59,035 nt of DNA from contig JAFGNJ010000027.1 in NCBI GenBank assembly GCA_016927065.1, positions 100,506 to 159,540 of the forward strand, in the 5' to 3' direction. This document shows positions 42,053 through 49,199 of the stretch, in pieces; position 1 is the first letter of the stretch, and each line of letters opens with the position of its first letter. A program made the position numbers and the translations under genes. The notes under the pieces are model-generated. The model worked only from the letters and a program-made list of their open reading frames with translations. It did no database searches and was not told the DNA's origin. The DNA is from Deltaproteobacteria bacterium. GTDB lineage: Bacteria; Desulfobacterota; B13-G15; RBG-16-54-18.

Positions 42053-42304
42053 GGTTGAACCTCCTTTTTTTAATAATGATCTCTTGTTGATTATGCATCG
42101 CTTTATTTTTTAATACTTCTTGACCTCACAATTAGAAATGCGTGTACGTAGTCTAGAAAAACTTAATACCGACTCCAACTTTGAAGAAGAATTTTTCCTG
42201 GAATCCTTGAGCCATCAGACTCATTGCCGATATGTCACTACAATGATACAAGCCCAATCTGTGGACGCCAAAATCTTTGAAAGAAGTGATTATGACTGTG
42301 CACA
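42053..42304. other. Non-coding spacer
   Basis: A 252-nt A+T-rich spacer upstream of the zinc-ribbon gene. Plus-strand codons here can be read through, but no ribosome site or family match supports a gene. It probably holds the promoter of the MinD operon; I could not single out convincing hexamers. Confidence 0.4.
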
Positions 42305-42916
42305 TTATATGATAGCCTTCTTTGTGGTTTCATTCCCGGTGAAGAGGAGCGGGAACATGATATCGCTTAAGCAGCAGGGAAGCCAGACGGCGAGAAGCAG
42401 AAAGATAAAGACAAATGGGAGCAGGGGTATCCACGGGGTTATCCCGAAGGCAGTGAAGTAAAACAATGACGCCCAGGTGCTTAACAGCACATGTCCCGAA
42501 TGGGGAATTTTTGTTGTTGGCCGTAGATAACCGAGGATAATCCCGGCAAATGCCAAGGGATTTACCAGCCACCACTTTTCAATAAAACCGACATGAAATT
42601 CCATTGTGACATTAAGCAATGTTCCTCCTAAATAGGGGATGATGCAATCGCTTATGGTTGCTATGCCCACTGAGCCCGAATAACCAATCAAAACCGCCGG
42701 TAGTAGTTTGCCCTGACTATGTCTTTTGAATATGGCAGTAGTTACCAGTGCGCTTAATATGACGTGAAGGGGATGCAGTGTATAGAAAATACCTTGAGAA
42801 ATACGGGGATGAACGTTACCAATGATTACTATTACCATAATAGCAATACCGGTAAGGGCCCCTAAGGCAGTAAATGGAACATGATCTTTTAGTTCATTAG
42901 CTATTTGTTTGATCAT
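42305..42916 (-). CDS. Polytopic membrane protein of unknown function
   Basis: A 203-residue protein with about six transmembrane helices. Conserved-looking features are FYTLHPLHVILSALVTTAIF, GYSGSVGIATISDCIIPYLGG, EFHVGFIEKWWLVNPLAF and AVWLPCCLSDIMFPLLF, with several His, Asp and Cys in or near membrane segments, suggesting metal or proton handling. Similar unnamed proteins occur in anaerobes beside Fe-S and NifX genes. GGGCGAG precedes the start. Confidence 0.75.
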   Translation of the reverse strand: MIKQIANELKDHVPFTALGALTGIAIMVIVIIGNVHPRISQGIFYTLHPLHVILSALVTTAIFKRHSQGKLLPAVLIGYSGSVGIATISDCIIPYLGGTLLNVTMEFHVGFIEKWWLVNPLAFAGIILGYLRPTTKIPHSGHVLLSTWASLFYFTAFGITPWIPLLPFVFIFLLLAVWLPCCLSDIMFPLLFTGNETTKKAII

Positions 42917-42998
42917 CTCGCCCTACTCAGTTACTCCCGTGCACCGGGAAGGAAGTAGCGTTGACTATCGGTATCGAATACTCCTCCTTGATTATTGG

Positions 42999-43232
42999 TT
43001 AGTTTTCACAACAGCGTTTCGGACTGTCGCAGGATACCCCGTTTTCGCAACACCGTGTCCCTGTCCCTTCATTGAGCCCGCCCTTGAATGAGAAAGAGGC
43101 GGGTGAAAGGAGCTTCTCCAGGTCTTGGCTGGTGCAATACTTACACTGGAGGGGGTCATCCTTTTCCCCTACGCCCTGAAAGATTTCTGAAACCTTCCCG
43201 CAGGACCGACAACGATATTCATATATTGGCAT
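42999..43232 (-). CDS. FmdB-family zinc-ribbon protein
   Basis: A 77-residue protein that starts MPIYEYRCRSCGKVSEIFQG, the FmdB/CxxC_CXXC_SSSS signature, with the second knuckle CKYC. The tail is unusual: it ends RCCENGVSCDSPKRCCEN with six Cys, possibly binding metal. AAGGAGTTGAAG precedes ATG 43232; the longer frame to 43265 has none. Confidence 0.9.
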   Translation of the reverse strand: MPIYEYRCRSCGKVSEIFQGVGEKDDPLQCKYCTSQDLEKLLSPASFSFKGGLNEGTGTRCCENGVSCDSPKRCCEN

Positions 43233-43314
43233 CTTCAACTCCTTATCGTACTGGCAACACTGCAAGTTTCAACAGACAATGTCCAGCGTCATGAGGTCGC
43301 TTGCCCATTTCTTA

Positions 43315-43794
43315 TCATTCAAACCTTCTATCTGCCCTTGTCTCCTTCACATCTCTGTTTGACTGTCCGAGCCAACCGATACGGTCTGCCGAATAATGAT
43401 CAAATTCAGAGACGTAGGGTTTAACGTCGAGCAAAGGCGTTTCATCCAAGATATCCACGCCCTCGATAAAAAGCGTTTGATTCTGTACTTTATTCAACCG
43501 TACGACTGATAGGCCAATGGGATTTGGACGTTTTGGCGCCCTCGTGGCGAACACCCCACGCTGAACCGAATCCATGAAAGGGGTGACGAGGAGCGTAAAG
43601 CCTTCGCTTCGGTGAAAGTGATACAATAAGATGATATGCGAAAAGCCATCGAGGTCTTGCAACCCTTGTGCGAACTCGGGGAATATCTCTACCGTGCCCA
43701 GAACACCAACTGCTCCCGTAGATTGTATCGGTGTCCCTTCAGGCTCATTGAATGGGCTGTGAATCACCCCAATCTGTTGGTATTCAATCCTCAT
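43315..43794 (-). CDS. trmO: tRNA (N6-threonylcarbamoyladenosine37-N6)-methyltransferase TrmO
   Basis: A 159-residue beta-barrel SAM methyltransferase of the TsaA/UPF0066 family. IGVIHSPFNEPEGTPIQS at the start, DGFSHIILLYHFHRSEGF, FATRAPKRPNPIGLSVVRL and GVDILDETPLLDVKPYV are the family blocks. It methylates t6A37 of certain tRNAs. Placement inside a metallocluster-type locus is recurrent in anaerobes, where some homologues are annotated as molybdenum related; the link is not established. Confidence 0.93.
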   Translation of the reverse strand: MRIEYQQIGVIHSPFNEPEGTPIQSTGAVGVLGTVEIFPEFAQGLQDLDGFSHIILLYHFHRSEGFTLLVTPFMDSVQRGVFATRAPKRPNPIGLSVVRLNKVQNQTLFIEGVDILDETPLLDVKPYVSEFDHYSADRIGWLGQSNRDVKETRADRRFE

Positions 43795-43853
43795 GATCTA
43801 TCATGCGCGGACGCATCGTTGAGACATTATAAGGCTTCGTAGGGAAAATATTT

Positions 43854-44273
43854 TTACATTCCCCTTCCCTGACCTCTGCCGCCGCCTCCCATACCTCGAC
43901 CGCCGCCGCCCCTCATACCGGCGTGTGAAGCAACGGTTGCTTCGCCGACTTCTTGTAATTGGCCGTTTTTAAAGAGTGAGATGGTTTCCCGGACCGTACC
44001 CGTGGCCCCGATGTAGACCTTGATGCTTGCAGCGGCCAGGGAAGAGGCTGCATTGGGTCCTACATTGCCGGTTATAACCGCTTCAGCCCCCTTATTGGCG
44101 ATGAATTGGGCTGCCTGAGGACCTGCCCCACCGGCGGCCATCATGGCCTGATTCTCCGCGGCCTCGAACTCCATGGTTTCGGGGTCCACAAAGACAAAAA
44201 ATTGGCAGCGGCCAAACCGCGGATCGATGGGTGAATCGAGGGTGTTTCCCGTAGAGGTAACTGCTATCTTCAT
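43854..44273 (-). CDS. NifX/NifB-C-like cluster-binding protein with Gly-rich tail
   Basis: A 139-residue protein of the dinitrogenase iron-molybdenum cofactor family. MKIAVTSTGNTLDSPIDPRFGRCQFF starts it (key block DSPIDPRFGRCQFF) and GGAGPQAAQFIANKGAEAVI and GNVGPNAASSLAAASIKVYI follow. The last ~20 residues are almost only Gly, Arg and Met (RGGGGRGMGGGGRGQGRGM). Related to the orange protein of Desulfovibrio, which binds a Mo-Cu cluster. AAAGGGAGATAAAA precedes the start. Confidence 0.9.
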   Translation of the reverse strand: MKIAVTSTGNTLDSPIDPRFGRCQFFVFVDPETMEFEAAENQAMMAAGGAGPQAAQFIANKGAEAVITGNVGPNAASSLAAASIKVYIGATGTVRETISLFKNGQLQEVGEATVASHAGMRGGGGRGMGGGGRGQGRGM

Positions 44274-44292
44274 TTTTTATCTCCCTTTGTCT

Positions 44293-44655
44293 TTAATGGT
44301 TGTGTCCACAGCCAGTAGCCCCACTGATTTCACCCTTTAGGTACACATTCAGGATGTCTTCGAGGCTGCCTTGTATCCCGGTAGTGATCGCTTCGATGCC
44401 GAACTGGTTGAAATGATCGAGGGCTCGCGGCCCCATCCCCCCGGCGATCATTACCTGGGTGCCCTGTTCCTTGATGAACTGAGGTACTACACCAGGGGGG
44501 GCATGGCTGTTGAAATAGGGGTTGTCAACCACCTGCACATTGGATACGGTCTTATCCTCGATGTCAACAATCGTGTAGTAGGGACATCTTCCAAAATGGG
44601 CGCTCAATGTTCCTTTTAGTCCTTGATTGTCTTCGCTGGCAAAGGCAATCTTCAT
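44293..44655 (-). CDS. NifX/NifB-C-like cluster-binding protein
   Basis: A 120-residue member of the same family. FASEDNQGLKGTLSAHFGRC opens the fold, IAGGMGPRALDHFNQFGIEA and TTGIQGSLEDILNVYLKGEI complete it, and the tail GATGCGHNH holds a Cys-Gly-His-x-His that may be a metal ligand set. AAAAGGAGGTAAAACGT precedes the start. It is 17 nt downstream of the Mrp gene. Confidence 0.9.
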   Translation of the reverse strand: MKIAFASEDNQGLKGTLSAHFGRCPYYTIVDIEDKTVSNVQVVDNPYFNSHAPPGVVPQFIKEQGTQVMIAGGMGPRALDHFNQFGIEAITTGIQGSLEDILNVYLKGEISGATGCGHNH

Positions 44656-44672
44656 ACGTTTTACCTCCTTTT

Positions 44673-45578
44673 CTACTTCTTTTTAGCTCCTTGTGCTGCT
44701 GTTTCGTTTTGTTCCTGCTTCGGAGGAGATTCCACGAAGGCCTTGCATTTCTCGGCGATTTCTTGAAAGACCTTGGTTACCTCTGAATCCGGATAAGAGA
44801 CCACATAGGGAGTTCCGCTATCAGATTTCTGTACCACCTCCGGATCTATTGGTACTCGACCAAGAAAAGGAACCACTAAATCCTTGGCGGCCTTCTCGCC
44901 CCCTCCTATCTTGAAGAGAGGGATGAGGTGGCCGCACTCAGGACACTTTAATCCGCTCATATTTTCCACGATACCGATAACCGGTACTTTTAACATCCTG
45001 CTGAAGTTCACCGACTTTCGGGAATCGAGGAGGGCCACATCTTGAGGGGTGGTGACGATAATGGATCCATCTATTTCTTCAATCAGATGGGCCACGCTCA
45101 AGGGTTCATCTCCAGTCCCGGGAGGGAGATCGACGATCAGGAAATCGAGATCACCCCATTCCACATCCCCGAGGAATTGTTTGATGGCGGTGTGTTTAAG
45201 GGGGCCTCGCCACACCACCGGTGAATCGGGATTGGGAAGGAGAAAGCCCATGGAGATCAGTTTGACATTGGGGAGGACCTCAATGGGTCGAATTCCCTCA
45301 CCTTCACTCTGCAGAGGTCTCCAGTCAGCCCCCCACATCTTGGGGATATTAGGCCCGTGGATGTCCGCATCGAGGATCCCAACCCTTTGGCCGTCCATGG
45401 CGAGAATGGCGGCGAGGTTGACCGCCACAGTGCTTTTGCCGACGCCACCTTTGCCGCTCATGACCATGATTTTATAGCGAATCTTTCCCAGGTGTTCAGT
45501 TACTCGTTTATCTCGTTCTTGCTCTTCTGTTTTCCTCTGCTCTGCCGCGTTCGCCTCTTGCTCTTGTTTTGTGCTCAT
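44673..45578 (-). CDS. Mrp/NBP35-type Fe-S cluster carrier ATPase
   Basis: A 301-residue P-loop ATPase. [20 protein letters not shown] (about 38-57), [16 protein letters not shown] and [20 protein letters not shown] are Mrp hallmarks, and [16 protein letters not shown] (about 217-232) carries the CxxC that bridges an Fe-S cluster in the dimer. The N-terminal ~30 residues are a charged extension ([20 protein letters not shown]). It leads the Mrp, NifX, NifX group and is transcribed from the promoter at 45704. Confidence 0.95.
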   Translation of the reverse strand: MSTKQEQEANAAEQRKTEEQERDKRVTEHLGKIRYKIMVMSGKGGVGKSTVAVNLAAILAMDGQRVGILDADIHGPNIPKMWGADWRPLQSEGEGIRPIEVLPNVKLISMGFLLPNPDSPVVWRGPLKHTAIKQFLGDVEWGDLDFLIVDLPPGTGDEPLSVAHLIEEIDGSIIVTTPQDVALLDSRKSVNFSRMLKVPVIGIVENMSGLKCPECGHLIPLFKIGGGEKAAKDLVVPFLGRVPIDPEVVQKSDSGTPYVVSYPDSEVTKVFQEIAEKCKAFVESPPKQEQNETAAQGAKKK

Positions 45579-45604
45579 CTTTTTCCTTTACATGTTACTA
45601 TTAT

Positions 45605-45661
45605 TCATGATTTGTGTTGCGGGAGTACAATCCTCTTATTCACATCGTTTTTTGTTGACAT
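45605..45661 (-). CDS. Possible upstream leader peptide of the Mrp gene
   Basis: An 18-codon frame, MSTKNDVNKRIVLPQHKS, preceded by GAGGGAGAT and lying between the mapped promoter and the Mrp start. Its first four residues equal those of Mrp (MSTK). It could be a leader peptide or a chance frame. Confidence 0.3.
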   Translation of the reverse strand: MSTKNDVNKRIVLPQHKS

Positions 45662-45703
45662 ATCTCCCTCTTTCTCATAGAGCTTCTCTTTATACGAGAA
45701 TGT

Positions 45704-45732
45704 ATTATACTCCTCACAAAGATAGTACTCAA
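45704..45732 (-). promoter_or_regulatory. Sigma70 promoter of the Mrp-NifX operon
   Basis: On the minus strand TTGAGT (45732-45727), 17 bases, TATAAT (45709-45704). The start near 45697 gives a ~120-nt leader before the Mrp ATG. This group therefore has a housekeeping-type promoter, unlike the sigma54 site at 49019. Confidence 0.65.
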
Positions 45733-45795
45733 AACATCACATGGTAAACTTTTATCATATTCGCTCTTAATATATAGTAATTCGCAATATAATTA

Positions 45796-45836
45796 GCAAG
45801 GGGGTGAGGGGGAATATATCCCCTCATCCCCCTTGC
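45796..45836 (-). terminator. Transcription terminator hairpin
   Basis: GCAAGGGGGTGAGGGG pairs with CCCCTCATCCCCCTTGC around a short A/T loop, two bases after the stop of the DUF5320 gene at 45839. It likely ends the transcript descending from 49005, separating it from the Mrp operon. The strong stem lacks a long T tract on the minus strand, so efficiency is uncertain. Confidence 0.65.
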
Positions 45837-45838
45837 CT

Positions 45839-46234
45839 TTACTTTTTTTCCTCAACAGTAAGTTCTTGGAGTCGTTTATCGATCTCCTCCATTTGCTGCT
45901 TGAGGAATCCTTGTTGGTCTTTGAGGTACTCGGTCTCCTGTTCCTTGCTGGGGGCCTGTCCCCATGGGGCTGCATAGGGTGTATACCCAACTCCATAGGG
46001 TGTATATCCAGCCCCATAAGGCGCATACCCATACGGCGTGTATCCCCAGCCACCCCAGCCAGAACCCCAACCGCGGCCTCGACCTCTTCCCCTGCCACGG
46101 CCTCCTCCTCCACCGCCCCAACCGCGGCCATAGGGATTGGCGTAACCAGGGACTGGATATCCGGCGCAGTAACCTGCCGCCCTACCGGTCATGGGACCGA
46201 GTCCTGCAGGACCTGTTCCATCTCCCCAAGGCAT
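45839..46234 (-). CDS. DUF5320 protein with Tyr/Gly-rich middle and coiled-coil tail
   Basis: A 131-residue protein. The N-terminus MPWGDGTGPAGLGPMTGRAA then GYCAGY is the DUF5320 signature; the middle is Gly/Arg and then repeats of YTPYG/YAPYG (about 56-85); the C-terminus is a coiled coil (LKQQMEEIDKRLQELTVEEK). ATG 46234 follows GGAGGTGTTAGCT. The family usually sits next to NifX-like and Mrp genes; function unknown. The Tyr/Gly repeats suggest a disordered or self-associating region. Confidence 0.88.
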   Translation of the reverse strand: MPWGDGTGPAGLGPMTGRAAGYCAGYPVPGYANPYGRGWGGGGGGRGRGRGRGRGWGSGWGGWGYTPYGYAPYGAGYTPYGVGYTPYAAPWGQAPSKEQETEYLKDQQGFLKQQMEEIDKRLQELTVEEKK

Positions 46235-46293
46235 AGCTAACACCTCCTTTCATTACAACAATAGAAACTTTTAACAATATCTTTATCTTTGGT

Positions 46294-46629
46294 TTAACTT
46301 CTTGTTTTCAAAACCTCGATTCTCTCCAAGATATCATCCACTTTTTGGAATAGTCCATGTACCTCTTTTCTTAAGACTTTCGGGGATGGGACTACGCCTG
46401 GCTTAGAATGGAAAGCGGGCTGAAATCCATAACTATAGGCTGGCACTTTTACGCCCATGATCTCGCTTAGCCTGTGCCCTAACCAGGGATTCTGCATGCA
46501 ACCAAAAGGTGATACCTTCTTCTCTGCCACTGCCTGCGCAAATTGTCCGCAATTATCATACCCACAAAGGCCGCAATTACGTTTGGGTAACAAATCATAT
46601 ATTTTCTTTATGTTTTCCTTATGGGGCAT
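46294..46629 (-). CDS. 4Fe-4S domain protein (acetyl-CoA synthase gamma type)
   Basis: A 111-residue protein. LPKRNCGLCGYDNCGQFAQA then VSPFGC supplies four Cys in the CxxCx4C...C spacing of the FeS domain found in corrinoid protein subunits and RnfB. The rest has a Pro/Tyr-rich stretch and a C-terminal coiled coil (VDDILERIEVLK). ATG 46629 with AAGGGTGA is preferred to a GTG at 46635. Probable Fe-S electron carrier of the locus. Confidence 0.85.
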   Translation of the reverse strand: MPHKENIKKIYDLLPKRNCGLCGYDNCGQFAQAVAEKKVSPFGCMQNPWLGHRLSEIMGVKVPAYSYGFQPAFHSKPGVVPSPKVLRKEVHGLFQKVDDILERIEVLKTRS

Positions 46630-46655
46630 TTTCACCCTTGTATGCCTCTCACGCT

Positions 46656-47012
46656 TTACACTTTCCTTTTTGGATCAGAGGGAAATTTTGTGAGGATCTC
46701 TTCGACCTTTGATCGAACCATATCCTCAGGAACTGCACCGAGGATGTGATCGACCTGTTGGCCTTGAGCGAAAAACATCTGCATGGGTATGCTCCTGATC
46801 TGATATTCCATGGCTGTTTGAGGATTTTCATCCACATTTATTTTGCAGAATTTAAAGCTGCCCTCATATTCCTCTGCAAACTTATCGTATATCGGAGAAA
46901 CCATTGTGCAGGGACCGCACCACGGCGCCCAGAAATCCACCTCCGTGGGACGATCCGATTTGAGAACTTCCTCCTCAAAATTTTGATCCGTGACTTCTAT
47001 TACCTTACTCAT
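46656..47012 (-). CDS. Thioredoxin
   Basis: A 118-residue thioredoxin with the standard WCGPC active site at residues 31-35 and a cis-Pro SIPMQMFF (about 74-81). ATG 47012 follows GGGGAGGAAATCGT; the longer frame to 47129 overlaps the DGC gene. With thioredoxin reductase at 50526 it supplies a disulfide-reducing system inside the locus. Confidence 0.95.
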   Translation of the reverse strand: MSKVIEVTDQNFEEEVLKSDRPTEVDFWAPWCGPCTMVSPIYDKFAEEYEGSFKFCKINVDENPQTAMEYQIRSIPMQMFFAQGQQVDHILGAVPEDMVRSKVEEILTKFPSDPKRKV

Positions 47013-47025
47013 ACGATTTCCTCCC

Positions 47026-47400
47026 CTATACATCTTGGCCCAGTAGGGCCTGCGCTTCCTTGCGGATAGTTTTGTAAACTGCTTCTTCCAGTTCTTGTGA
47101 GGGTAACTCTTTTGCCTTCCTGAGACCAAGTGCCGAGGTGAGCTCGATATAACGATCTATCGGCATTCCCTCTCTCTCAAAAAGCTTACCTCCACATCGC
47201 ACGCCACAGGCATCGATCAAGATCCGTTTCTCAGATTTCATGATTTCATTGAACTTCCCTGGAACTATGACAGCCGGAAGGCATCCGATCTTCACTTTTT
47301 CTCCCGGGTTTTCCTCCCATAACCTGATGCAGGCCTTTGCTGCCGCAACGCCTGTTGCACATCCTCCATAACACGTAAACATGAGTAGTTTGTAAGGCAT
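47026..47400 (-). CDS. DGC-domain putative zinc-binding protein
   Basis: A 124-residue protein of the DGC family. FTCYGGCATGVAAAKACIRL opens it, IGCLPAVIVPGKFNEIM and ILIDACGVRCGGKLFEREGM carry the remaining conserved Cys, which are thought to bind zinc. The family is common beside thioredoxin and redox genes in anaerobes. Stop is 13 nt before the thioredoxin start, so they are cotranscribed. Confidence 0.88.
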   Translation of the reverse strand: MPYKLLMFTCYGGCATGVAAAKACIRLWEENPGEKVKIGCLPAVIVPGKFNEIMKSEKRILIDACGVRCGGKLFEREGMPIDRYIELTSALGLRKAKELPSQELEEAVYKTIRKEAQALLGQDV

Positions 47401-47566
47401 ACTATCTTTCTTTTACTTTAGGATACGTATTCACCAATCAAAAATCAACTCTAACACATTTTATATAATCACTTATAGCTCGCCAGCAGCATGTATGGTG
47501 TTTACTAAGTTTTTAAAGACCGAATGCACTATCGTGATGCACCCAGACCAGTTGCACAGTAATCGT

Positions 47567-47824
47567 TTAGCTTTTCTCCACGAGTGTTACCGCCTTGAAG
47601 CCCGGTACCACTTTGCTGAGCTGATCTTCAAGCACCTCAACTATTATGTCTTCCGTGATCTGAGTTCTGTCTATATGACAGGCAGAGGGATTAGAGAGCG
47701 GCTTATAATACTCCACGGTTACTATTCCCTGGCTGATATTCACAAAGCGAATATCAGCTCCTCCGAGGCTTGTTTTGATCCTGGATAATTCAGCTTCTAT
47801 TTTTTTCTCTAGTTCTTGTCCCAT
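47567..47824 (-). CDS. NifU C-terminal-like protein lacking the CxxC
   Basis: An 85-residue protein whose pattern (LSRIKTSLGGADIRFVNISQ, GIVTVEYY, then TEDIIVEVLEDQLSKVVPGF and KAVTLVE) follows the NifU_C/Nfu fold, but the usual CxxC is replaced by a loop with a single Cys (SNPSACHIDRTQ). Cluster binding by the usual mode is therefore unlikely unless dimers share ligands. Weak ribosome site. Confidence 0.7.
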   Translation of the reverse strand: MGQELEKKIEAELSRIKTSLGGADIRFVNISQGIVTVEYYKPLSNPSACHIDRTQITEDIIVEVLEDQLSKVVPGFKAVTLVEKS

Positions 47825-47845
47825 TTCTAAGATTGCACTTTCCGG

Positions 47846-47922
47846 TTAATCTCTTATTAAAGTTTCTGCGCCTCCTGTTATTGGACCAAGCCCTGAGCGC
47901 CGGTGCCATCGAGCCCTGGCAT
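47846..47922 (-). pseudogene. Frameshifted mini DUF5320 gene
   Basis: A strong AAAGGAGAAACAGT precedes an ATG at 47922. The frame reads MPGLDGTGAQGLVQ and stops at 47878. In a shifted frame the same DNA reads SGLGPITGGAETLIRD, ending at 47846. Together they restore MPGLDGTG...GLGPITGG, the DUF5320 signature, so one base appears to be missing near 47898. Confidence 0.65.
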
Positions 47923-47992
47923 ACTGTTTCTCCTTTGCGTCTTGGAGGAAAAGAATGTCAATTGTCCATCTTCTGCCACGGGTGAAGATACT

Positions 47993-48337
47993 TTACTCTT
48001 CCGCCTCCATTTCACGCATCCTGGCCTCGATCTGTGTTAACTGCCCCTTGATTGCCTCGGCTTGCCCTCTGAGGAAATCGAGTTCCTCTTCCTTTGTCAT
48101 GGGCGGGGCAAAGGGTGCTCCACCAGGATTAGGTGTTGTCCCCGGATAATAAGGATAGGGGGGTTGCTGGTATGCCCCGGTGGCCTCTGGATTATCGAGG
48201 AAGTAGCCACACCTCGGAAGTCCTCCCCTGCCTATACCAACATAAGGCCAGGGTGGAGAACTTCCACGGAAGCCAAAGCCCATACCCCCTCTAAATCCGC
48301 GTCCCATACCTCTCCCCCTACCAAATCCATTCGACAT
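47993..48337 (-). CDS. Glycine-rich DUF5320-like protein
   Basis: A 114-residue protein: Gly/Arg/Phe-rich N-terminus (SNGFGRGRGMGRGFRGGMGF), a Pro/Tyr-rich middle (QQPPYPYYPGTTPNPGG) and a C-terminal coiled coil (LDFLRGQAEAIKGQLTQIEA). It lacks the MPxGDGTGP signature but shares the overall plan with its neighbours. AGGAGGTACAT precedes the start. Confidence 0.8.
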   Translation of the reverse strand: MSNGFGRGRGMGRGFRGGMGFGFRGSSPPWPYVGIGRGGLPRCGYFLDNPEATGAYQQPPYPYYPGTTPNPGGAPFAPPMTKEEELDFLRGQAEAIKGQLTQIEARMREMEAEE

Positions 48338-48404
48338 ATGTACCTCCTATTTGTTAAGCACTTCCAGCTTTTGATGCTTTTTAACATCCGTATCTGGATA
48401 GTAT

Positions 48405-48617
48405 TCAATACGGGGCATAACCTCGGCGGAGGTCACGACGTCGGCCCAAAAATCTCCGGCCTCGAGCTCGAAATCCAGATCTCCAGCTGCGTCCCATACC
48501 CCAGCCGCGGCCGTATGTGTTGGCAAAGCCGGGGCTTGGGTAGCCGGCACAGTAACCTGCTGCCCTCCCGGTCATAGGGCCGAGTCCTGCCGGACCTGTT
48601 CCATCTCCTTTTGGCAT
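48405..48617 (-). CDS. DUF5320 protein, short
   Basis: A 70-residue protein beginning MPKGDGTGPAGLGPMTGRAA then GYCAGY and continuing in an Arg/Gly-rich region (RRFLGRRRDLRRGYAPY). AAAGGAGGTGTTTTGT precedes ATG 48617. It lacks the coiled-coil tail of the relative at 45839; a different frame just downstream (IEYYPDTDVKKHQKLEVLNK) may be the lost tail after a frameshift, but this is uncertain. Confidence 0.8.
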   Translation of the reverse strand: MPKGDGTGPAGLGPMTGRAAGYCAGYPSPGFANTYGRGWGMGRSWRSGFRARGRRFLGRRRDLRRGYAPY

Positions 48618-48636
48618 ACAAAACACCTCCTTTTCT

Positions 48637-49005
48637 TTAATAACCGTGAATACCACGAAAGCGCCGCCTTCTTCTCATAGGAGGACAGGGACCCATCCCA
48701 TCCTGGAGACCTTTTTTAAGGTAAAAATCCAGAACTTCATCCACAGCTCCCATGATCCCCCAGATGACGTTTATGTTGTGTATTCGTAACATCTCCTGAA
48801 GATGCCACGTTACCCCTCCCGCGATAACCTTTGTTACCCCTTGTGATGCCAAGAAATCCGGGATTTCCAAGGAATGGAGGAGAGAAATATCCACCTTTTC
48901 TCGTTCCACCTCCCGTTTTCCTTGCACCTCGACTATGATCACCTCTTTTGCAAGAGGCAGCCTCGGGGCAATACGACCTCCATTTATGGGAATGGCGATT
49001 TTCAT
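48637..49005 (-). CDS. NifX/NifB-C-like protein under the sigma54 promoter
   Basis: A 122-residue cluster-binding family member: MKIAIPINGGRIAPRLPLAK, then FLASQGVTKVIAGGVTWHLQ and GAVDEVLDFYLKKGLQDGMG. The tail is Arg rich (PPMRRRRRFRGIHGY) and holds CPP. No Shine-Dalgarno precedes ATG 49005, and the sigma54 site at 49019 predicts a transcript start only a few bases upstream, so translation may be nearly leaderless. Confidence 0.88.
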   Translation of the reverse strand: MKIAIPINGGRIAPRLPLAKEVIIVEVQGKREVEREKVDISLLHSLEIPDFLASQGVTKVIAGGVTWHLQEMLRIHNINVIWGIMGAVDEVLDFYLKKGLQDGMGPCPPMRRRRRFRGIHGY

Positions 49006-49018
49006 CTAATATTTGTAT

Positions 49019-49035
49019 AGCATTTTTTGTGCCAA
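49019..49035 (-). promoter_or_regulatory. Sigma54 (-24/-12) promoter
   Basis: On the minus strand TTGGCACAAAAAATGCT fits YTGGCACGRNNNTTGCW with the invariant GG and GC ten bases apart; only three weak positions differ. It precedes the NifX-like gene at 49005 and lies directly downstream of the sigma54 activator gene. Confidence 0.8.
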
Positions 49036-49108
49036 TCGACGTTTCATCTTAACTACTTAATTTTACAAGATATTTTGCGTTATACAGAGGGAAGGTAAAT
49101 TTTATATC

Positions 49109-49123
49109 GTTGCATTTAACAAC
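49109..49123. promoter_or_regulatory. Candidate activator-binding dyad, proximal
   Basis: GTTGCATTTAACAAC has GTTG/CAAC ends with a 7-base centre and is about 85 bases upstream of the -24 element, a usual distance for enhancer-binding proteins. Confidence 0.5.
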
Positions 49124-49182
49124 AGACGATCTTCTAACTATTTGAAATATAAAAATTTAATAGAATAAAACATGACGCAACA

Positions 49183-49199
49183 GTTGTGCAATATGCAAC
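49183..49199. promoter_or_regulatory. Candidate activator-binding dyad, distal
   Basis: GTTGTGCAATATGCAAC repeats the GTTG...CAAC pattern with a 9-base centre, about 160 bases upstream of the -24 element and touching the stop codon of the activator gene. Confidence 0.5.

Noticed and set aside
42120..42461. 113-codon plus-strand frame
   Set aside because: Its second half is antisense to the membrane protein at 42305, no ribosome site, no recognisable domain.
48347..48550. 67-codon minus frame overlapping the short DUF5320 gene
   Set aside because: It overlaps a signature-bearing gene in another frame; only its last ~20 codons might be a detached tail.
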